From positions 62,505-126,504 of the forward strand of contig UBMI01000019.1 in assembly GCA_900466475.1 (NCBI GenBank): DNA of 64,000 bases. The letters run 5' to 3'. The DNA comes from Hyphomicrobiales bacterium (GTDB lineage Bacteria > Pseudomonadota > Alphaproteobacteria > Rhizobiales > Rhizobiaceae). Position numbers and translations under genes: made by a program. Under the pieces are notes generated by a model. That model did not search any database. It was not told the origin of the DNA and saw only the letters and a list, made by a program, of their open reading frames with translations. How positions within the stretch are numbered: the stretch's first letter is position 1; the number at the start of each line of letters is the position of its first letter. Positions 7,976 through 15,985 of the stretch are shown here, one piece after another.

Positions 7976-8971
7976 ATGGACATCCTCGCCGAAGTGCTCG
8001 ATCGCGTTCGCCTTAGCGGAACCCTGCTCTTTCACTTCGAGCTCGGTCATCCCTGGAACCTGGCCATGCCGCAGCGGCCCTACGCCCTGTTCCATTATCT
8101 CAGTCGCGGCTCAGCCACGCTTGCGCTCGAACACGGGCAAGAACTCCTGATGGCGGAGGGCGATCTCGTCGTCATCACACGCGGCGAGCCCCATCTGATC
8201 TACTCGGACAGCGGAACGACGCCTTTCCTGGTGACGGACCTCGACCGACCCGCGCATCTTGGCGTCGTTCATCACGGAGGCAGCACGAAGCCGCTCTCGA
8301 CGATGATCTGCGGCAATTTCATCCTGTCGTGGCCGGCGCGCGGCAGCGTGATGGAACTGCTTCCGCCCGTCCTTCTCTTGAAGCCGGCGATGGATGGTGA
8401 CTGGCTCGAGGCTATCCTGCGCCGCATGGTGAGCGAGTCCGCGCTTGCACGTCCCGGACAACGCGTCGCGCTGTCGCGAATGACCGAGGTGCTCTTCGTC
8501 GAGGTGTTGCGAAGCTGGATCAAATCTCTCCGGCCGGGAGAAGGCGGATGGCTTGGGGCCATGGCGGACCCCTATATTGGACGAGCGCTCGAGCTGATCC
8601 ACGAGCAACCGGATCGGCCCTGGACACTTCGCGACCTCGCACATCGCGTAGGGCTCGGCCGCTCGGTGTTTTCGGCTCGTTTCACCAAGCTCGTCGGCCA
8701 GTCCATGCAGCGCTATCTGATCGCACGGCGGATGTCGGAGGCTGCGTTCCTGCTGGAATCAAGCGATGAGGGGATCGCCCGGATCGCAAGCCGCGTCGGC
8801 TACGAAACCGTCGCAGCGTTCTCGAAGTTGTTCCATCGCCACCACGGCCTGTCGCCCGGCCGCTATCGGGCAGCCCGGCGCGTCGAAGCCGACCCAAGGC
8901 CCGGGGAACGTCCTGATCGGATCTCGCTGACTGATCTCGACGAGGCTGACGTCGAAGCCGTCCTGTCGTGA
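7976..8971 (+). CDS. AraC family regulator with cupin-type sensor domain
   Basis: 331 aa. The N-terminal 180 residues form a cupin_6-like sensor (ALFHYLSRGSATLAL, then GDLVVITRGEPHLIY). Residues about 195-295 form two helix-turn-helix motifs (RDLAHRVGLGRSVFSARFTK and IARIASRVGYETVAAFSKLF) ending in the family's GLSPGRYR. It probably activates the divergent exported hydrolase gene; the shared 200-bp gap contains two direct GTCCG half-sites near 7930-7953, a weak candidate site. The effector is unknown. Confidence 0.88.
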   Translation: MDILAEVLDRVRLSGTLLFHFELGHPWNLAMPQRPYALFHYLSRGSATLALEHGQELLMAEGDLVVITRGEPHLIYSDSGTTPFLVTDLDRPAHLGVVHHGGSTKPLSTMICGNFILSWPARGSVMELLPPVLLLKPAMDGDWLEAILRRMVSESALARPGQRVALSRMTEVLFVEVLRSWIKSLRPGEGGWLGAMADPYIGRALELIHEQPDRPWTLRDLAHRVGLGRSVFSARFTKLVGQSMQRYLIARRMSEAAFLLESSDEGIARIASRVGYETVAAFSKLFHRHHGLSPGRYRAARRVEADPRPGERPDRISLTDLDEADVEAVLS

Positions 8972-9120
8972 TCGCCGGCTGGGCGAGGCATTGAGGCTCC
9001 TGTCTGCTGTCGCAGAAGTGATGACCCGTCGAGCCCGTTTTCCTGTTTTGCATGCGACTTGGCCGGCAGCAGATGCTAAACTTTTCCAAAGCCCTCCAAG
9101 CGGCAAAGGACCAGGGAACC

Positions 9121-9669
9121 ATGACCAGCGCACTCCTCATCATCGATATGCAGATGGTCATGCAGGAACGGCTCGATGCCGGGCGCGAGCGCGTGAACGG
9201 CGAGGCGGGAGAGAATATCGCAGCCCTTGCCGGCGCCTTTCGCGCCGCCCGCAAACCTGTCATCCATGTCCGTCACCGCGATAGCGCGGAAGGGTCGGCG
9301 CTCAACGAAAAGGCGCCTGGATACCAGCCGATGCCCTGCGCGAAGGCGCGGGAGAACGAGCCCGTCTTCATCAAGTCCACGTCGTCGGCCTTTGCCTCCA
9401 CCGAGCTCGAGGGCTATCTGCACGAGGTCGGCATCACGCATCTGGTCGTCACGGGGGCGGTCGCCGGCTTTTGCGTCAACACGACCGTGCGCGCCGGCAG
9501 CGACCTCGGCTTCAAGATGAGCGTCGTCAGCGACGCGGTGCTCGGCTTCGACCTGCCGGATGCCGATCTCTCCGCAAAAGAGATCTTCGACGTGACGATG
9601 GCGCACCTGAAATCGGATTTCGCCGAGATCGTCGAGACGCGGCAGCTGATGGCCATGCAGCCTGCCTGA
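9121..9669 (+). CDS. Isochorismatase-family cysteine hydrolase
   Basis: 182 aa. The start is set at MTSALLIIDMQ, because the hydrolase fold begins there and an AGGG precedes it; an in-frame ATG at 9052 adds 23 residues unlike the family. The catalytic triad is visible: Asp9 (LIIDMQ), Lys85 (FIKSTSSAF) and Cys118 (AGFCVNTT). Members hydrolyse isochorismate, nicotinamide, ureidoacrylate or similar amides; this sequence does not settle which. Cytoplasmic. It converges with the glycosidase at 9694 over a GCGGCC hairpin. Confidence 0.88.
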   Translation: MTSALLIIDMQMVMQERLDAGRERVNGEAGENIAALAGAFRAARKPVIHVRHRDSAEGSALNEKAPGYQPMPCAKARENEPVFIKSTSSAFASTELEGYLHEVGITHLVVTGAVAGFCVNTTVRAGSDLGFKMSVVSDAVLGFDLPDADLSAKEIFDVTMAHLKSDFAEIVETRQLMAMQPA

Positions 9670-9674
9670 CAGAA

Positions 9675-9690
9675 GCGGCCTAAAGGCCGC
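9675..9690. terminator. Hairpin between convergent genes
   Basis: GCGGCC-TAAA-GGCCGC, a perfect 6-bp stem with a tetraloop, fills the 24-base gap between the cysteine hydrolase and the glycosidase gene. Confidence 0.5.
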
Positions 9691-9693
9691 CGC

Positions 9694-10497
9694 CTAATCC
9701 GGTTTGTCGCCCACCAGCGCGACGATCGGCCCGTAGCCGCCGTGCCAGGATGTGTCATTGCGGCCGAGCGCCGGATTGTAGAGGCCGGTGCCGTTTCCGC
9801 CGTCGAGGAAGAGCGCATCGGGGCATTTCAGCTCGTCGCGGAAGAACCTTGCGAAATCGTGGAAATTCACGTTGCCCTCGCTGATGACGAAGCGGAGCGT
9901 GCCATCGGCTGCAAGGCCGACGCCGTTGCGCCGCGTGCGGTCGGTCGAGCCGGGTATGAAGATCGGGTTGACCTTGCCGGCGACGAGCAGCATCGGGCCG
10001 GATTGCGTGGCGAGGCGCGTCTTCGGCTTCTGCTTCAGGAAATCGGCGGTCGGGATGATATGGGCGCCGGTCTCATCGAGATAGAAGATGCCGTTCGGCT
10101 GCTTGAAGAAGTTCGGCACCGGGCCGGACACCTTGGGCGGTGCTTCGACATTGGCCGCTATCAGCTCCCTGCCATCCTCGACATAAAGCCCCAGCGGCGT
10201 GAAATCCTCTCGGTACATGCCGGCATTCATGGCAAAGAGAAGCCGCTGTCCTTTGCCGGCAACAGCATCGGCGACGCCTGAAAACCTGCGATAGGGCTTG
10301 CCCCCGGCATCCTTCCAGAAGAGGCGCAGATCCGCCTTTGCGGGATCGACGCTGCAGACGATATAGCTGCCGCCCTCGAAATTCTGGCGCGTGCAGGGAT
10401 CGGCAGGTGCCGGCGCGCCAGCCGCATCGGGCGCCTCGGCCTTCGCGGCAAACGCACCGGCAAGGAGCATGGCAAAGGCGATTATGGTGCGAAGCAT
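9694..10497 (-). CDS. Phosphodiester glycosidase (NAGPA/DUF2233) family protein, exported
   Basis: 267 aa. It begins with a signal peptide (MLRTIIAFAMLLAGAFAAKA) and has GGGAGATG before the ATG. The family blocks are clear: LLFAMNAGMYREDFTPLGLY, ATQSGPMLLV, RRNGVGLAADG, and CPDALFLDGGNGTGLY near the C-terminus, which carry the catalytic and metal-binding residues. Members remove N-acetylglucosamine from phosphodiesters or act on cell-envelope glycans in the periplasm. The bacterial substrate is not known. Three 14-bp tandem repeats lie just upstream in its leader. Confidence 0.88.
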   Translation of the reverse strand: MLRTIIAFAMLLAGAFAAKAEAPDAAGAPAPADPCTRQNFEGGSYIVCSVDPAKADLRLFWKDAGGKPYRRFSGVADAVAGKGQRLLFAMNAGMYREDFTPLGLYVEDGRELIAANVEAPPKVSGPVPNFFKQPNGIFYLDETGAHIIPTADFLKQKPKTRLATQSGPMLLVAGKVNPIFIPGSTDRTRRNGVGLAADGTLRFVISEGNVNFHDFARFFRDELKCPDALFLDGGNGTGLYNPALGRNDTSWHGGYGPIVALVGDKPD

Positions 10498-10512
10498 GGC
10501 ATCTCCCGACTC

Positions 10513-10554
10513 GTGGCTGATAACTCGCAGCTGATGACTCGTAGCTGATGACCG
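10513..10554. repeat. Three imperfect 14-bp tandem repeats
   Basis: Units of the form GnAGCTGATGACTC occur three times head to tail, 16 bases upstream of the glycosidase start codon, in its untranslated leader. Otherwise the gap 10498-10730 holds nothing I recognise. Confidence 0.6.
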
Positions 10555-10729
10555 GGAAAGAAGGCGAGAGCGGGGAGCAATTTAATCCCTGCCTGCGAAG
10601 CTTGCCGCAGCTCCGTCGTGCTGACCTAAGGTAAGGCGATGGCGCCTCGGCCGCGGGGTTCACGTAAGGTAAATCACCGTTGAATCCGTTCAGTTTTCTC
10701 GAAAATCTTCGCGTATCTCACCCGATTGG

Positions 10730-10835
10730 GGGTGGCGGTTGCCTGGCTAAGGGCTAGAGTGGAAGCCGGCCTTGTGGAGCTGGGCCGACTTGACGCAACC
10801 TTGGAGGCCGTCTCTCCCGACGAGCCTCTTTTTTT
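10730..10835 (+). ncRNA. Candidate structured small RNA, family not recognised
   Basis: The segment can fold into a closed domain and a terminator. GGTTGC (10737-10742) pairs with GCAACC (10795-10800). Inside, AAGCCGGCC (10763-10771) pairs with GGCCGACTT (10783-10791), with one C-A mismatch. Directly after, GAGGC-CGTC (10804-10812), loop TCTCCC, and GACG-A-GCCTC (10819-10828) make a nine-pair hairpin with one bulged A, followed by seven T. No open frame with coding character fits it. The 5' end and promoter are guesses. It could instead be a leader or attenuator for the GrpB gene starting at 10977, but a strong terminator 140 bases before that gene favours an independent transcript. Confidence 0.55.
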
Positions 10836-10976
10836 ATGCCATGCGCTTCCGCTGCGAGCGCCGCCAACTCGGCTGTCGTTGCGCGGAGGCCTAAACCGTC
10901 TATCCTGGGCTCATCAGGTGCAGGCGCTCGCATTCACTGTCGGGCATCCTTTTCCGCAACAGCCGGGACATCAGCC

Positions 10977-11516
10977 ATGACGATCGAGATTGCCGATTGG
11001 TCGCCGCTCTGGTCGGAAAAATTCCAGGCGAAGGCCGTGGATATTCGCCGGGCGCTTGGCAATGTCGCGCTGCGGATCGATCATATCGGCTCCACCGCCA
11101 TAGCAGGCATGGCCGCCAAGCCTGTCATCGATATGCAGATTTCTGTTGCCGGATTCGAACCCTTCGAGCGGCTGCTGATGCCGCTCAATGCCATCGGCTA
11201 TGTGTGGCGGCAGGACAATCCGGATCGCGCCAAACGCTATTTTCGTGAAAGTCCCGATCAGGAGCGCATGCATATCCATATCAGGCGTTCCGGCAGCTGG
11301 CACGAGCAATGGGCATTGCTGTTTCGCGATTACATGCGCGCCCATGCAGCAGAACACCCTGCCTATATCGCGCTGAAGCACGCGCTCGTCGCTGCCCATG
11401 GGGACGATCGGAAGGCCTATACGGAGGGCAAGGCCGATCATCTCTGGGCGGTGATCCGCCGGGCGGACCGCTGGGCGGCCGAGACGGGCTGGGCTCCTGC
11501 ACAGTCGGACGCATAG
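10977..11516 (+). CDS. GrpB (UPF0157) family nucleotidyltransferase-fold protein
   Basis: 179 aa. The ATG at 10977 is chosen because it begins the conserved region (MTIEIADWSPLWSEKF); the upstream frame is not protein-like and overlaps the small-RNA terminator. RIDHIGSTAIAGMAAKPVID near residues 34-53 is the GrpB signature and resembles the GS...D core of nucleotidyltransferases. HIHIRRSGSWHEQW and a C-terminal Lys-Asp-His helix follow. These proteins act on unknown substrates, and some are fused to dephospho-CoA kinase. Cytoplasmic. Confidence 0.88.
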   Translation: MTIEIADWSPLWSEKFQAKAVDIRRALGNVALRIDHIGSTAIAGMAAKPVIDMQISVAGFEPFERLLMPLNAIGYVWRQDNPDRAKRYFRESPDQERMHIHIRRSGSWHEQWALLFRDYMRAHAAEHPAYIALKHALVAAHGDDRKAYTEGKADHLWAVIRRADRWAAETGWAPAQSDA

Positions 11517-11540
11517 ATGGCGCTGCGCGGGTGAGCCAGA

Positions 11541-11915
11541 CTATTTGGCGTGAATACCCAGCAATTCGAACTCGTCGATCAGGCCGACCACCTTTTCACC
11601 GTCGAACGTCTCGGCGCCGATGATGCTCTTGCCGTCGTATTTCTCGGCCTGCAGGATGATGACGTATTTGTCTTCCTGGCGGAAATAGCCGTATTGCGGG
11701 ATTTCGATGTCGATCGGCTTTCCGTAGTTCCTGGCATCCTCGCCGGTGGCAAAGATCGCCGTTCCGTTGTCGACATCTTCAGGGGCGGCACTGCGGCCGA
11801 TCAGGAAGCCCGAGCTCGGCAAGTCCGGCCATTTGGCCGCGCCGCTGAAAAGCAGGGAGGCGCAAAGCGCGATCGCAAGCGCTCGGATGGTCTTCAAATC
11901 AGTTGCCTTTGCCAT
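11541..11915 (-). CDS. Small exported or membrane-anchored hypothetical protein
   Basis: 124 aa. The start is at MAKATDLKTIRALAIALCAS with CAGGAG upstream; a 14-residue extension lacks a site. The hydrophobic stretch to about residue 25 is a signal peptide or anchor. The mature part is acidic and beta-rich (IDIEIPQYGYFRQ, DKYVIILQAEKYDG, VVGLIDEFELLG). No family was recognised. It converges with the GrpB gene. Confidence 0.65.
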   Translation of the reverse strand: MAKATDLKTIRALAIALCASLLFSGAAKWPDLPSSGFLIGRSAAPEDVDNGTAIFATGEDARNYGKPIDIEIPQYGYFRQEDKYVIILQAEKYDGKSIIGAETFDGEKVVGLIDEFELLGIHAK

Positions 11916-12121
11916 GGTCCACTCCTGCCGTGCAAGGAAGGGCGAGGGGAGCGTCATCTAAGGAATCCTCCCTGCAGCCGGAAGTTCCCAAAAACCGTCA
12001 ACGGAAGGCGAGGGCAAGCCGGGAGAGCAGCATTGCACAATTTTATTCGCAATGGCGCATATAGGCGAGAGGTCCGGATGCCGCAGGCAGGTAGCCGGGT
12101 ACCGGTGAACGCTTCGAGGGC

Positions 12122-12577
12122 CTATTCCTGTCGCGGGGTCGGCGCTTTCATGTACTCGCAGATGTTCGTGAAATACAATGTCTGCCCGTTATGTTCGGCT
12201 TTCGACAGGGCAAACTCCCAGACGGCGAATTTGTCGTCATTGTAATAGAAGGCCGCGCTCAGGAAAGCTTCGAGGCGGCCGCAATCGCCCACGCCGGCGC
12301 CCGTGTAGATGGACAGGGTCTTCTCCTTGAGCTTACCCTTCAGCACCTTGTCGATCTCGAAATCGCCGCGCGTCAGGGGGGGCGGCTCATCGCCCTGCGA
12401 AAGCGGCAGGCCAACGCCGAAGGTCACCAGCTTCATGCGGCCTCGGACCACGAGGTCGGCTTTGGAAAACTGCTCCTTCTGGGAGATTTTCCCGCAGCTG
12501 CAGGCGGCGGCCTGCGAGGCTGTCAACCCGAGAAAAAGCGATGCGAAGACTGCGGCTGCGGCATGACATGACTTCAT
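12122..12577 (-). CDS. Secreted TIMP/NTR-like protein
   Basis: About 151 aa. Three in-frame ATG codons (12589, 12583, 12577) are possible; the last has GGGGA at the right distance. A signal peptide ends at QAAA, so the mature protein would start CSCGKIS. This resembles the N-terminal Cys-x-Cys of TIMP/netrin-type domains, followed by the usual ADLVVRGRM strand, an EIDKVLKGK strand and later cysteines (GDCGRLEAF, NICEY). Bacterial members are secreted and of unknown role; metalloprotease inhibition would be speculation. It stands alone. Confidence 0.65.
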   Translation of the reverse strand: MKSCHAAAAVFASLFLGLTASQAAACSCGKISQKEQFSKADLVVRGRMKLVTFGVGLPLSQGDEPPPLTRGDFEIDKVLKGKLKEKTLSIYTGAGVGDCGRLEAFLSAAFYYNDDKFAVWEFALSKAEHNGQTLYFTNICEYMKAPTPRQE

Positions 12578-12764
12578 CGACATCCCCATTGAAAGAACGC
12601 ACCCCTAGCGCCCGACCGCTTCTAGGCATGATTGCAGAAAATGGCGGGTCGATGGCGGAGCAGGACAGTCTGTGTGATCTTCCTGAAAGGGGCATGCAGC
12701 GGGCTTTGCGCCGCCCTGGCAGCTGTTTGTTTTCTTTCGCTGCGGCAGTCTCTCAGGCGTCGCC

Positions 12765-12808
12765 GGCGGCCGGATTCCGCAATTCAGAATTGACTTTCTC
12801 CGGCCGCC
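12765..12808. repeat. Nested inverted repeat
   Basis: GGCGGCCGGA and TCCGGCCGCC form a perfect 10-bp outer stem around an inner palindrome CAATTC-A-GAATTG. It lies just downstream of the GNAT gene (minus strand) and may act as its terminator, though no T run follows. The rest of the gap 12590-12858 shows no gene. Confidence 0.55.
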
Positions 12809-12858
12809 CTAGGGACGGTTCGGCGCAACTGTGCTGGAGCAGGTCTTGGCCTGGCCGT

Positions 12859-13365
12859 TCAGCCGGCGTCCGCCTCGCGCGTCATCTCGACCATCGTCGG
12901 GCGGAAGCCCATCGCGCTAAAGAGGCTGCGGGCGACGTCGTTGCGGTGGGCGGTCGAGAGCACGAAGCGTTCGGCGCCGAGGGATTTCAAGCGGGCCATC
13001 GCCGCTTCCAGCAGCATCCGGCCGACACCTTCGCGGCGGCGGCCCGGATCGACGAAGAGATCGTGGATGACGCCCGCCGGTCCGCGAAGCGACATGTAGT
13101 CGAAGCCTTCCGATGCGGCATAGGCATATCCGAGGAGGCCGCTGTCGTCTTCGGCGACGATCACGATGACATCGGGCTCGGCGAGCTGGCTCTTGAGGAA
13201 CTGCCCGTATCTGAGCGGGGTGCTCTTGGCGGCTTCGATGAAGCGCCTGGGGTCCAGTTCGTGATGGAGGGCAACGAGCAGGGCGCCGAAGCCGCCGAGA
13301 ATATCCATGTCGGCCGATGTGGCGGGGCGGATCCTGACTGCGTGTTCAACCGGCTTTTTCGCCAT
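12859..13365 (-). CDS. GNAT family N-acetyltransferase
   Basis: 168 aa. The acetyl-CoA binding motif is DLFVDPGRRREGVGRMLLEA near residues 103-122 (R-R-x-G-V-G-R), preceded by VAEDDSGLLGYAYA and followed by LSTAHRNDVARSLFSAMGF, the usual GNAT order. It transfers an acetyl group to an unknown amine. Cytoplasmic. The start at 13365 has a weak ribosome site. Confidence 0.88.
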   Translation of the reverse strand: MAKKPVEHAVRIRPATSADMDILGGFGALLVALHHELDPRRFIEAAKSTPLRYGQFLKSQLAEPDVIVIVAEDDSGLLGYAYAASEGFDYMSLRGPAGVIHDLFVDPGRRREGVGRMLLEAAMARLKSLGAERFVLSTAHRNDVARSLFSAMGFRPTMVEMTREADAG

Positions 13366-13718
13366 ATGGGTTCCAGTGGTCTTGCAAATGGAGGCGCGGG
13401 AGCGGCGCCCGGATCCTTCCTACATCGCGGCCGGTTCCAAGGCCATATGCCGCGTGGGTGATGAGCCCGCCGTGTGCGGTCAGCCGCCCCTGCGAACAGT
13501 TGATAGCCACCTGGTCACCAACCGTTCGAGGAGGACGCCGAGCAAGGTTGAATGGTGTCGGAAAGCCGGAGGCGAATCGCGGCAAGGAGGCTGGCGGACA
13601 GGGCGGTCGCACCGCAGCACGCCTGCCAACGCTCGGTAAACGAATAATATTCCATAGAAAAATCAGTATATTACAACAGAAACTTGCAGGTGATTCGAAG
13701 TTTTTGTGCCTAAATCTG

Positions 13719-13746
13719 TTGCCAAATTTAAAATTGACCTTATATT
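13719..13746 (+). promoter_or_regulatory. Candidate promoter of the cold-shock gene
   Basis: TTGCCA and TATATT separated by 16 bases lie in an AT-rich stretch about 130 bases before the cold-shock ATG. This predicts a long leader, as usual for csp mRNAs, and it contains a CCCGC/GCGGG hairpin at 13827-13844. Bases 13366-13718 hold no supported gene. Confidence 0.4.
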
Positions 13747-13877
13747 GCCGTTATCGACCATTGCTTGTGACGTCGTTGCGGAGCTATTTGCTCTCGTCAG
13801 ATTTCCTTCCAAATAATCGACCCAAGCCCGCAGGGTATCGCGGGAAGTTTCAACGGTTGCTTTGAAAGGAGATCGTT

Positions 13878-14087
13878 ATGAATACAGGTACAGTCAAGTG
13901 GTTCAACGCCACCAAGGGTTTCGGTTTTATCCAGCCGGATAACGGCGGCACCGACGTTTTCGTCCATATTTCTGCAGTTGAACGCGCTGGCCTGCGCTCG
14001 CTCGCAGACGGACAGAAGATCAGCTACGAAATCGTGCAGGACCGCCGTTCGGGCAAGAGCTCTGCCGACAACCTCCGCGCTGAATAA
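13878..14087 (+). CDS. cspA: Cold-shock family nucleic-acid binding protein
   Basis: 69 aa, the standard length. RNP1 is KGFGFIQ and RNP2 is VFVHISAVE, within a typical beta-barrel (MNTGTVKWFNATKGFGFIQP). It binds single-stranded RNA/DNA as a chaperone. AAAGGAG precedes the ATG, and the long AT-rich untranslated leader suggests post-transcriptional, temperature-dependent control. A hairpin terminator follows at 14183. Rhizobia carry several paralogs, so the exact csp letter is not certain. Confidence 0.93.
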   Translation: MNTGTVKWFNATKGFGFIQPDNGGTDVFVHISAVERAGLRSLADGQKISYEIVQDRRSGKSSADNLRAE

Positions 14088-14182
14088 GAACTTGTCACGA
14101 CTTCGCGCGACCACGGATGTACTGGCGCGCGGAGACGTTGACCGAGGCCAGGGCCTGGCCTGAAAAAAGTCAGGATCTGGGA

Positions 14183-14208
14183 AGGTCGGGAGCAGTCCCG
14201 GCCTTTTA
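14183..14208 (+). terminator. Rho-independent terminator after csp
   Basis: AGGTCGGGA and TCCCGGCCT form a 9-bp stem (one G-U) followed by TTTTATTTTT, 95 bases after the cold-shock stop. Confidence 0.75.
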
Positions 14209-14235
14209 TTTTTCATTGCATGAGGGTAGAACGGC

Positions 14236-14526
14236 ATGGCATATCGTCGTTACAGTCCGGGTGACACCATCATGCTCAAGCATGGTGTTCTCGGCGGCGC
14301 GCAGCCCTCGGGCTCCGGCGACATTCTGTCCATTCTGCCGGCCGCGCAGGGCTTCGTCCACTATCGCGTTCGGTTTCAGAACGAGAATTTCGAGCGCAGC
14401 ATCCGCCAGGATGACATCGACGTCCAGGCATCACCTTCGTCGCCTTCGCTTCCAGAAGCAGAGGCGGCGCCCGAAAAGCCGAAATCGAGCTGGATCAATT
14501 CGAACGTGATCCGCATCAGGAAGTAA
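14236..14526 (+). CDS. Small conserved rhizobial hypothetical protein
   Basis: 96 aa, with GAGGG before the ATG. The N-terminal 60 residues look like a small beta-barrel (YSPGDTIMLKHGVLGGAQPS, FVHYRVRFQNENFERSI, DDIDV); the C-terminus is a Pro/Glu/Ser linker and a basic tail. It lies between the cold-shock gene and rpsU and is spaced 28 bases from rpsU, so the two are probably co-transcribed. An RNA-related role is suggested only by the location. Confidence 0.7.
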   Translation: MAYRRYSPGDTIMLKHGVLGGAQPSGSGDILSILPAAQGFVHYRVRFQNENFERSIRQDDIDVQASPSSPSLPEAEAAPEKPKSSWINSNVIRIRK

Positions 14527-14554
14527 CAGCAGCTACGCTGATTAAGGAGAAAAC

Positions 14555-14797
14555 TTGCAGGTACTCGTCCGAGACAACAATGTCGATCAGGCCCTCCGCG
14601 TGCTCAAGAAGAAGCTGCAGCGCGAAGGTGTGTTCCGCGAAATGAAGGAACGCAGCGCCTATGAAAAGCCGTCGGAAAAGCGCGCCCGCGAAAAGGGTGA
14701 AGCGATCCGCCGCGCCCGCAAGCTCGCCCGCAAGCAGGCGCAGCGCGAAGGCCTGCTGCCGGCACCGAAGAAGAAGGTGATTGCTCGCGGCCGCTGA
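14555..14797 (+). CDS. rpsU: 30S ribosomal protein S21
   Basis: 80 aa. MQVLVRDNNVDQALRVLKKK and the basic helices REMKERSAYEKPSEKRAREK are diagnostic of bS21. The start codon is TTG, preceded by AAGGAGA; no ATG fits. S21 binds the 30S platform near the anti-Shine-Dalgarno region and aids initiation. It is followed by a small hypothetical gene and then a terminator, so the csp-neighbour to 15043 region is a translation/stress unit. Confidence 0.95.
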   Translation: MQVLVRDNNVDQALRVLKKKLQREGVFREMKERSAYEKPSEKRAREKGEAIRRARKLARKQAQREGLLPAPKKKVIARGR

Positions 14798-14836
14798 CGC
14801 CTTCCCGGTCTCCCGTTCCATCGACAAGGAGGAAAC

Positions 14837-15043
14837 ATGACCGAGACGAAAGACACTTTCTTCAAGCCCGAAAAGCTTTCGCCGCAGGCGAAGGCCGAGC
14901 AGACGACATCTGTCGCCAAGGGTATCCTCGAAAGCGAAGCTGTCGCTAGGCAGAAGAAGACCGAAAAGCTGCGCGCGCTGAGGCTCGCGCAGGAGGCGGT
15001 CGAGGCGCCGCCGAAAAAGCCGAGAGCGGGCAAGAAGGCTTAG
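14837..15043 (+). CDS. Small Lys/Ala-rich hypothetical protein
   Basis: 68 aa, highly charged and helical (begins MTETKDTFFKPEKLSPQAKA, ends KKPRAGKKA). AGGAGG precedes the ATG. It follows rpsU by 39 bases and ends before a terminator, so it is the last gene of that unit. Small basic proteins next to rpsU are frequent in rhizobia; the function is unknown. Confidence 0.7.
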   Translation: MTETKDTFFKPEKLSPQAKAEQTTSVAKGILESEAVARQKKTEKLRALRLAQEAVEAPPKKPRAGKKA

Positions 15044-15079
15044 GGCCTCTGTGCCTCGCCTTGCCATGGCATGATAAAG

Positions 15080-15105
15080 CGGTGCTCTCTGGAGCGCCGT
15101 TTTTT
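15080..15105 (+). terminator. Rho-independent terminator of the rpsU unit
   Basis: CGGTGCTC, loop TCTG, GAGCGCCG (one U-G pair), then six T, 37 bases after the last stop codon. Confidence 0.8.
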
Positions 15106-15179
15106 GTGTTTGGTGATGGTGCCGAGCCTCATGGAGGCCGCCAGATCATTGCAGGCCACATTCCCAGAGCGATCACGAA

Positions 15180-15207
15180 AAGGCCGGGGTTTCGAAGCCC
15201 GGCCTTC
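15180..15207 (-). terminator. Rho-independent terminator for the minus-strand small gene
   Basis: AAGGCCGGG and CCCCGGCCTT form a strong stem; read on the minus strand it ends in a T run. It lies just after the stop of the gene at 15234-15437. Confidence 0.7.
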
Positions 15208-15233
15208 TGAATGATGGCGATCGGTTGCGGATT

Positions 15234-15437
15234 TCAATGCAAGGTGACGGCTCGCTCCGGCACGGCGATTTCTTCCTCTGCGAGGCCGCTGAGTGCGACA
15301 ATGACCTCGTCGATGGACCAGCCGACGCTCAGAGCATGGTCGATCAGCTGGTGGAAGTCGGTTCCGAGGTATTCCTTGCAATCATCAAGACGATCTGCCG
15401 AAATAATGATTGTGCGTGAATTCAGGACCCTGGTCAT
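15234..15437 (-). CDS. Small acidic hypothetical protein, paralog of the one at 53232
   Basis: 67 aa, with AAGGATAAGG before the ATG. The core HALSVGWSIDEVIVALSGLA followed by EEE resembles LQKHGWSAAELALALADASE in the protein at 53232-53432: both are about 66 aa and share a GWS-x2-E-x3-AL pattern in a helical region. No known domain. It has its own terminator at 15180-15207. The two genes may be members of a small rhizobial family; a role cannot be proposed. Confidence 0.65.
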   Translation of the reverse strand: MTRVLNSRTIIISADRLDDCKEYLGTDFHQLIDHALSVGWSIDEVIVALSGLAEEEIAVPERAVTLH

Positions 15438-15557
15438 GGCCTTATCCTTTGCTGCGAATATAACCGGCGCAATCGGTTATAGTTCCCGCTTCACAGCATG
15501 TTGTTGAATGAATACTTAAGAGCTTGCGAACTAGTTCCGGTCCCGGGAGCGGGCAAC

Positions 15558-15851
15558 CTACCCGCGCCGGAAGTCCGAACGCAGGTGGCTGTAAAGTCGC
15601 AGCACGAATCCAATGCTCGGCGCGCACCAGAAGACAGCGATTAGATAGGCGATCACCGTTACGCCCAGGCATTCGCTTTCACCGGTCGCGCAGGTCGGGG
15701 CGACCACAATCGAATGAAGGCAGAGCGTGCCTGCGGCCAGTGAAGCAACTGCAACCGCGATCGGCAGCCAGAGGCTTTTCGCGCGCCCGATGGCCAGGGC
15801 GGCAATGAAGACCGCCATGAAGGGAAGGGATGCAATCCAGAACAGGGTCAT
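15558..15851 (-). CDS. Small membrane protein, hypothetical
   Basis: 97 aa with three hydrophobic segments (IASLPFMAVFIAALAIG, WLPIAVAVASLAAGTL, VIAYLIAVFWCAPSIGFVL) and a basic C-terminus (RLYSHLRSDFRRG), predicted cytoplasmic. A Cys pair (TCATGESEC) lies in the second loop. No family was recognised; the ribosome site is weak. Confidence 0.5.
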   Translation of the reverse strand: MTLFWIASLPFMAVFIAALAIGRAKSLWLPIAVAVASLAAGTLCLHSIVVAPTCATGESECLGVTVIAYLIAVFWCAPSIGFVLRLYSHLRSDFRRG

Positions 15852-15985
15852 CGGGCTCTCGGGGCAAGATTCGCCGCATGGAGCCTATTCTGATTTGGCA
15901 GAACGGCAAATGACCAACATGCGCGAGCCCAGGCTCCGACATGCTCGCTGTCAGAGCCTGCACCCGGCATCTCACTTAAGTCCGT

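Noticed and set aside
10513..10554. CRISPR-like array
   Set aside because: Only three 14-bp units without spacers; a simple tandem repeat.
10730..10835. 4.5S/SRP RNA, tmRNA or 6S RNA
   Set aside because: The conserved GGAAG tetraloop region of SRP RNA, a tRNA-like end, and a 6S-type long bubble are all absent.
12541..13461. 306-aa plus-strand frame over the GNAT gene
   Set aside because: It is antisense to a clear acetyltransferase and has biased composition.
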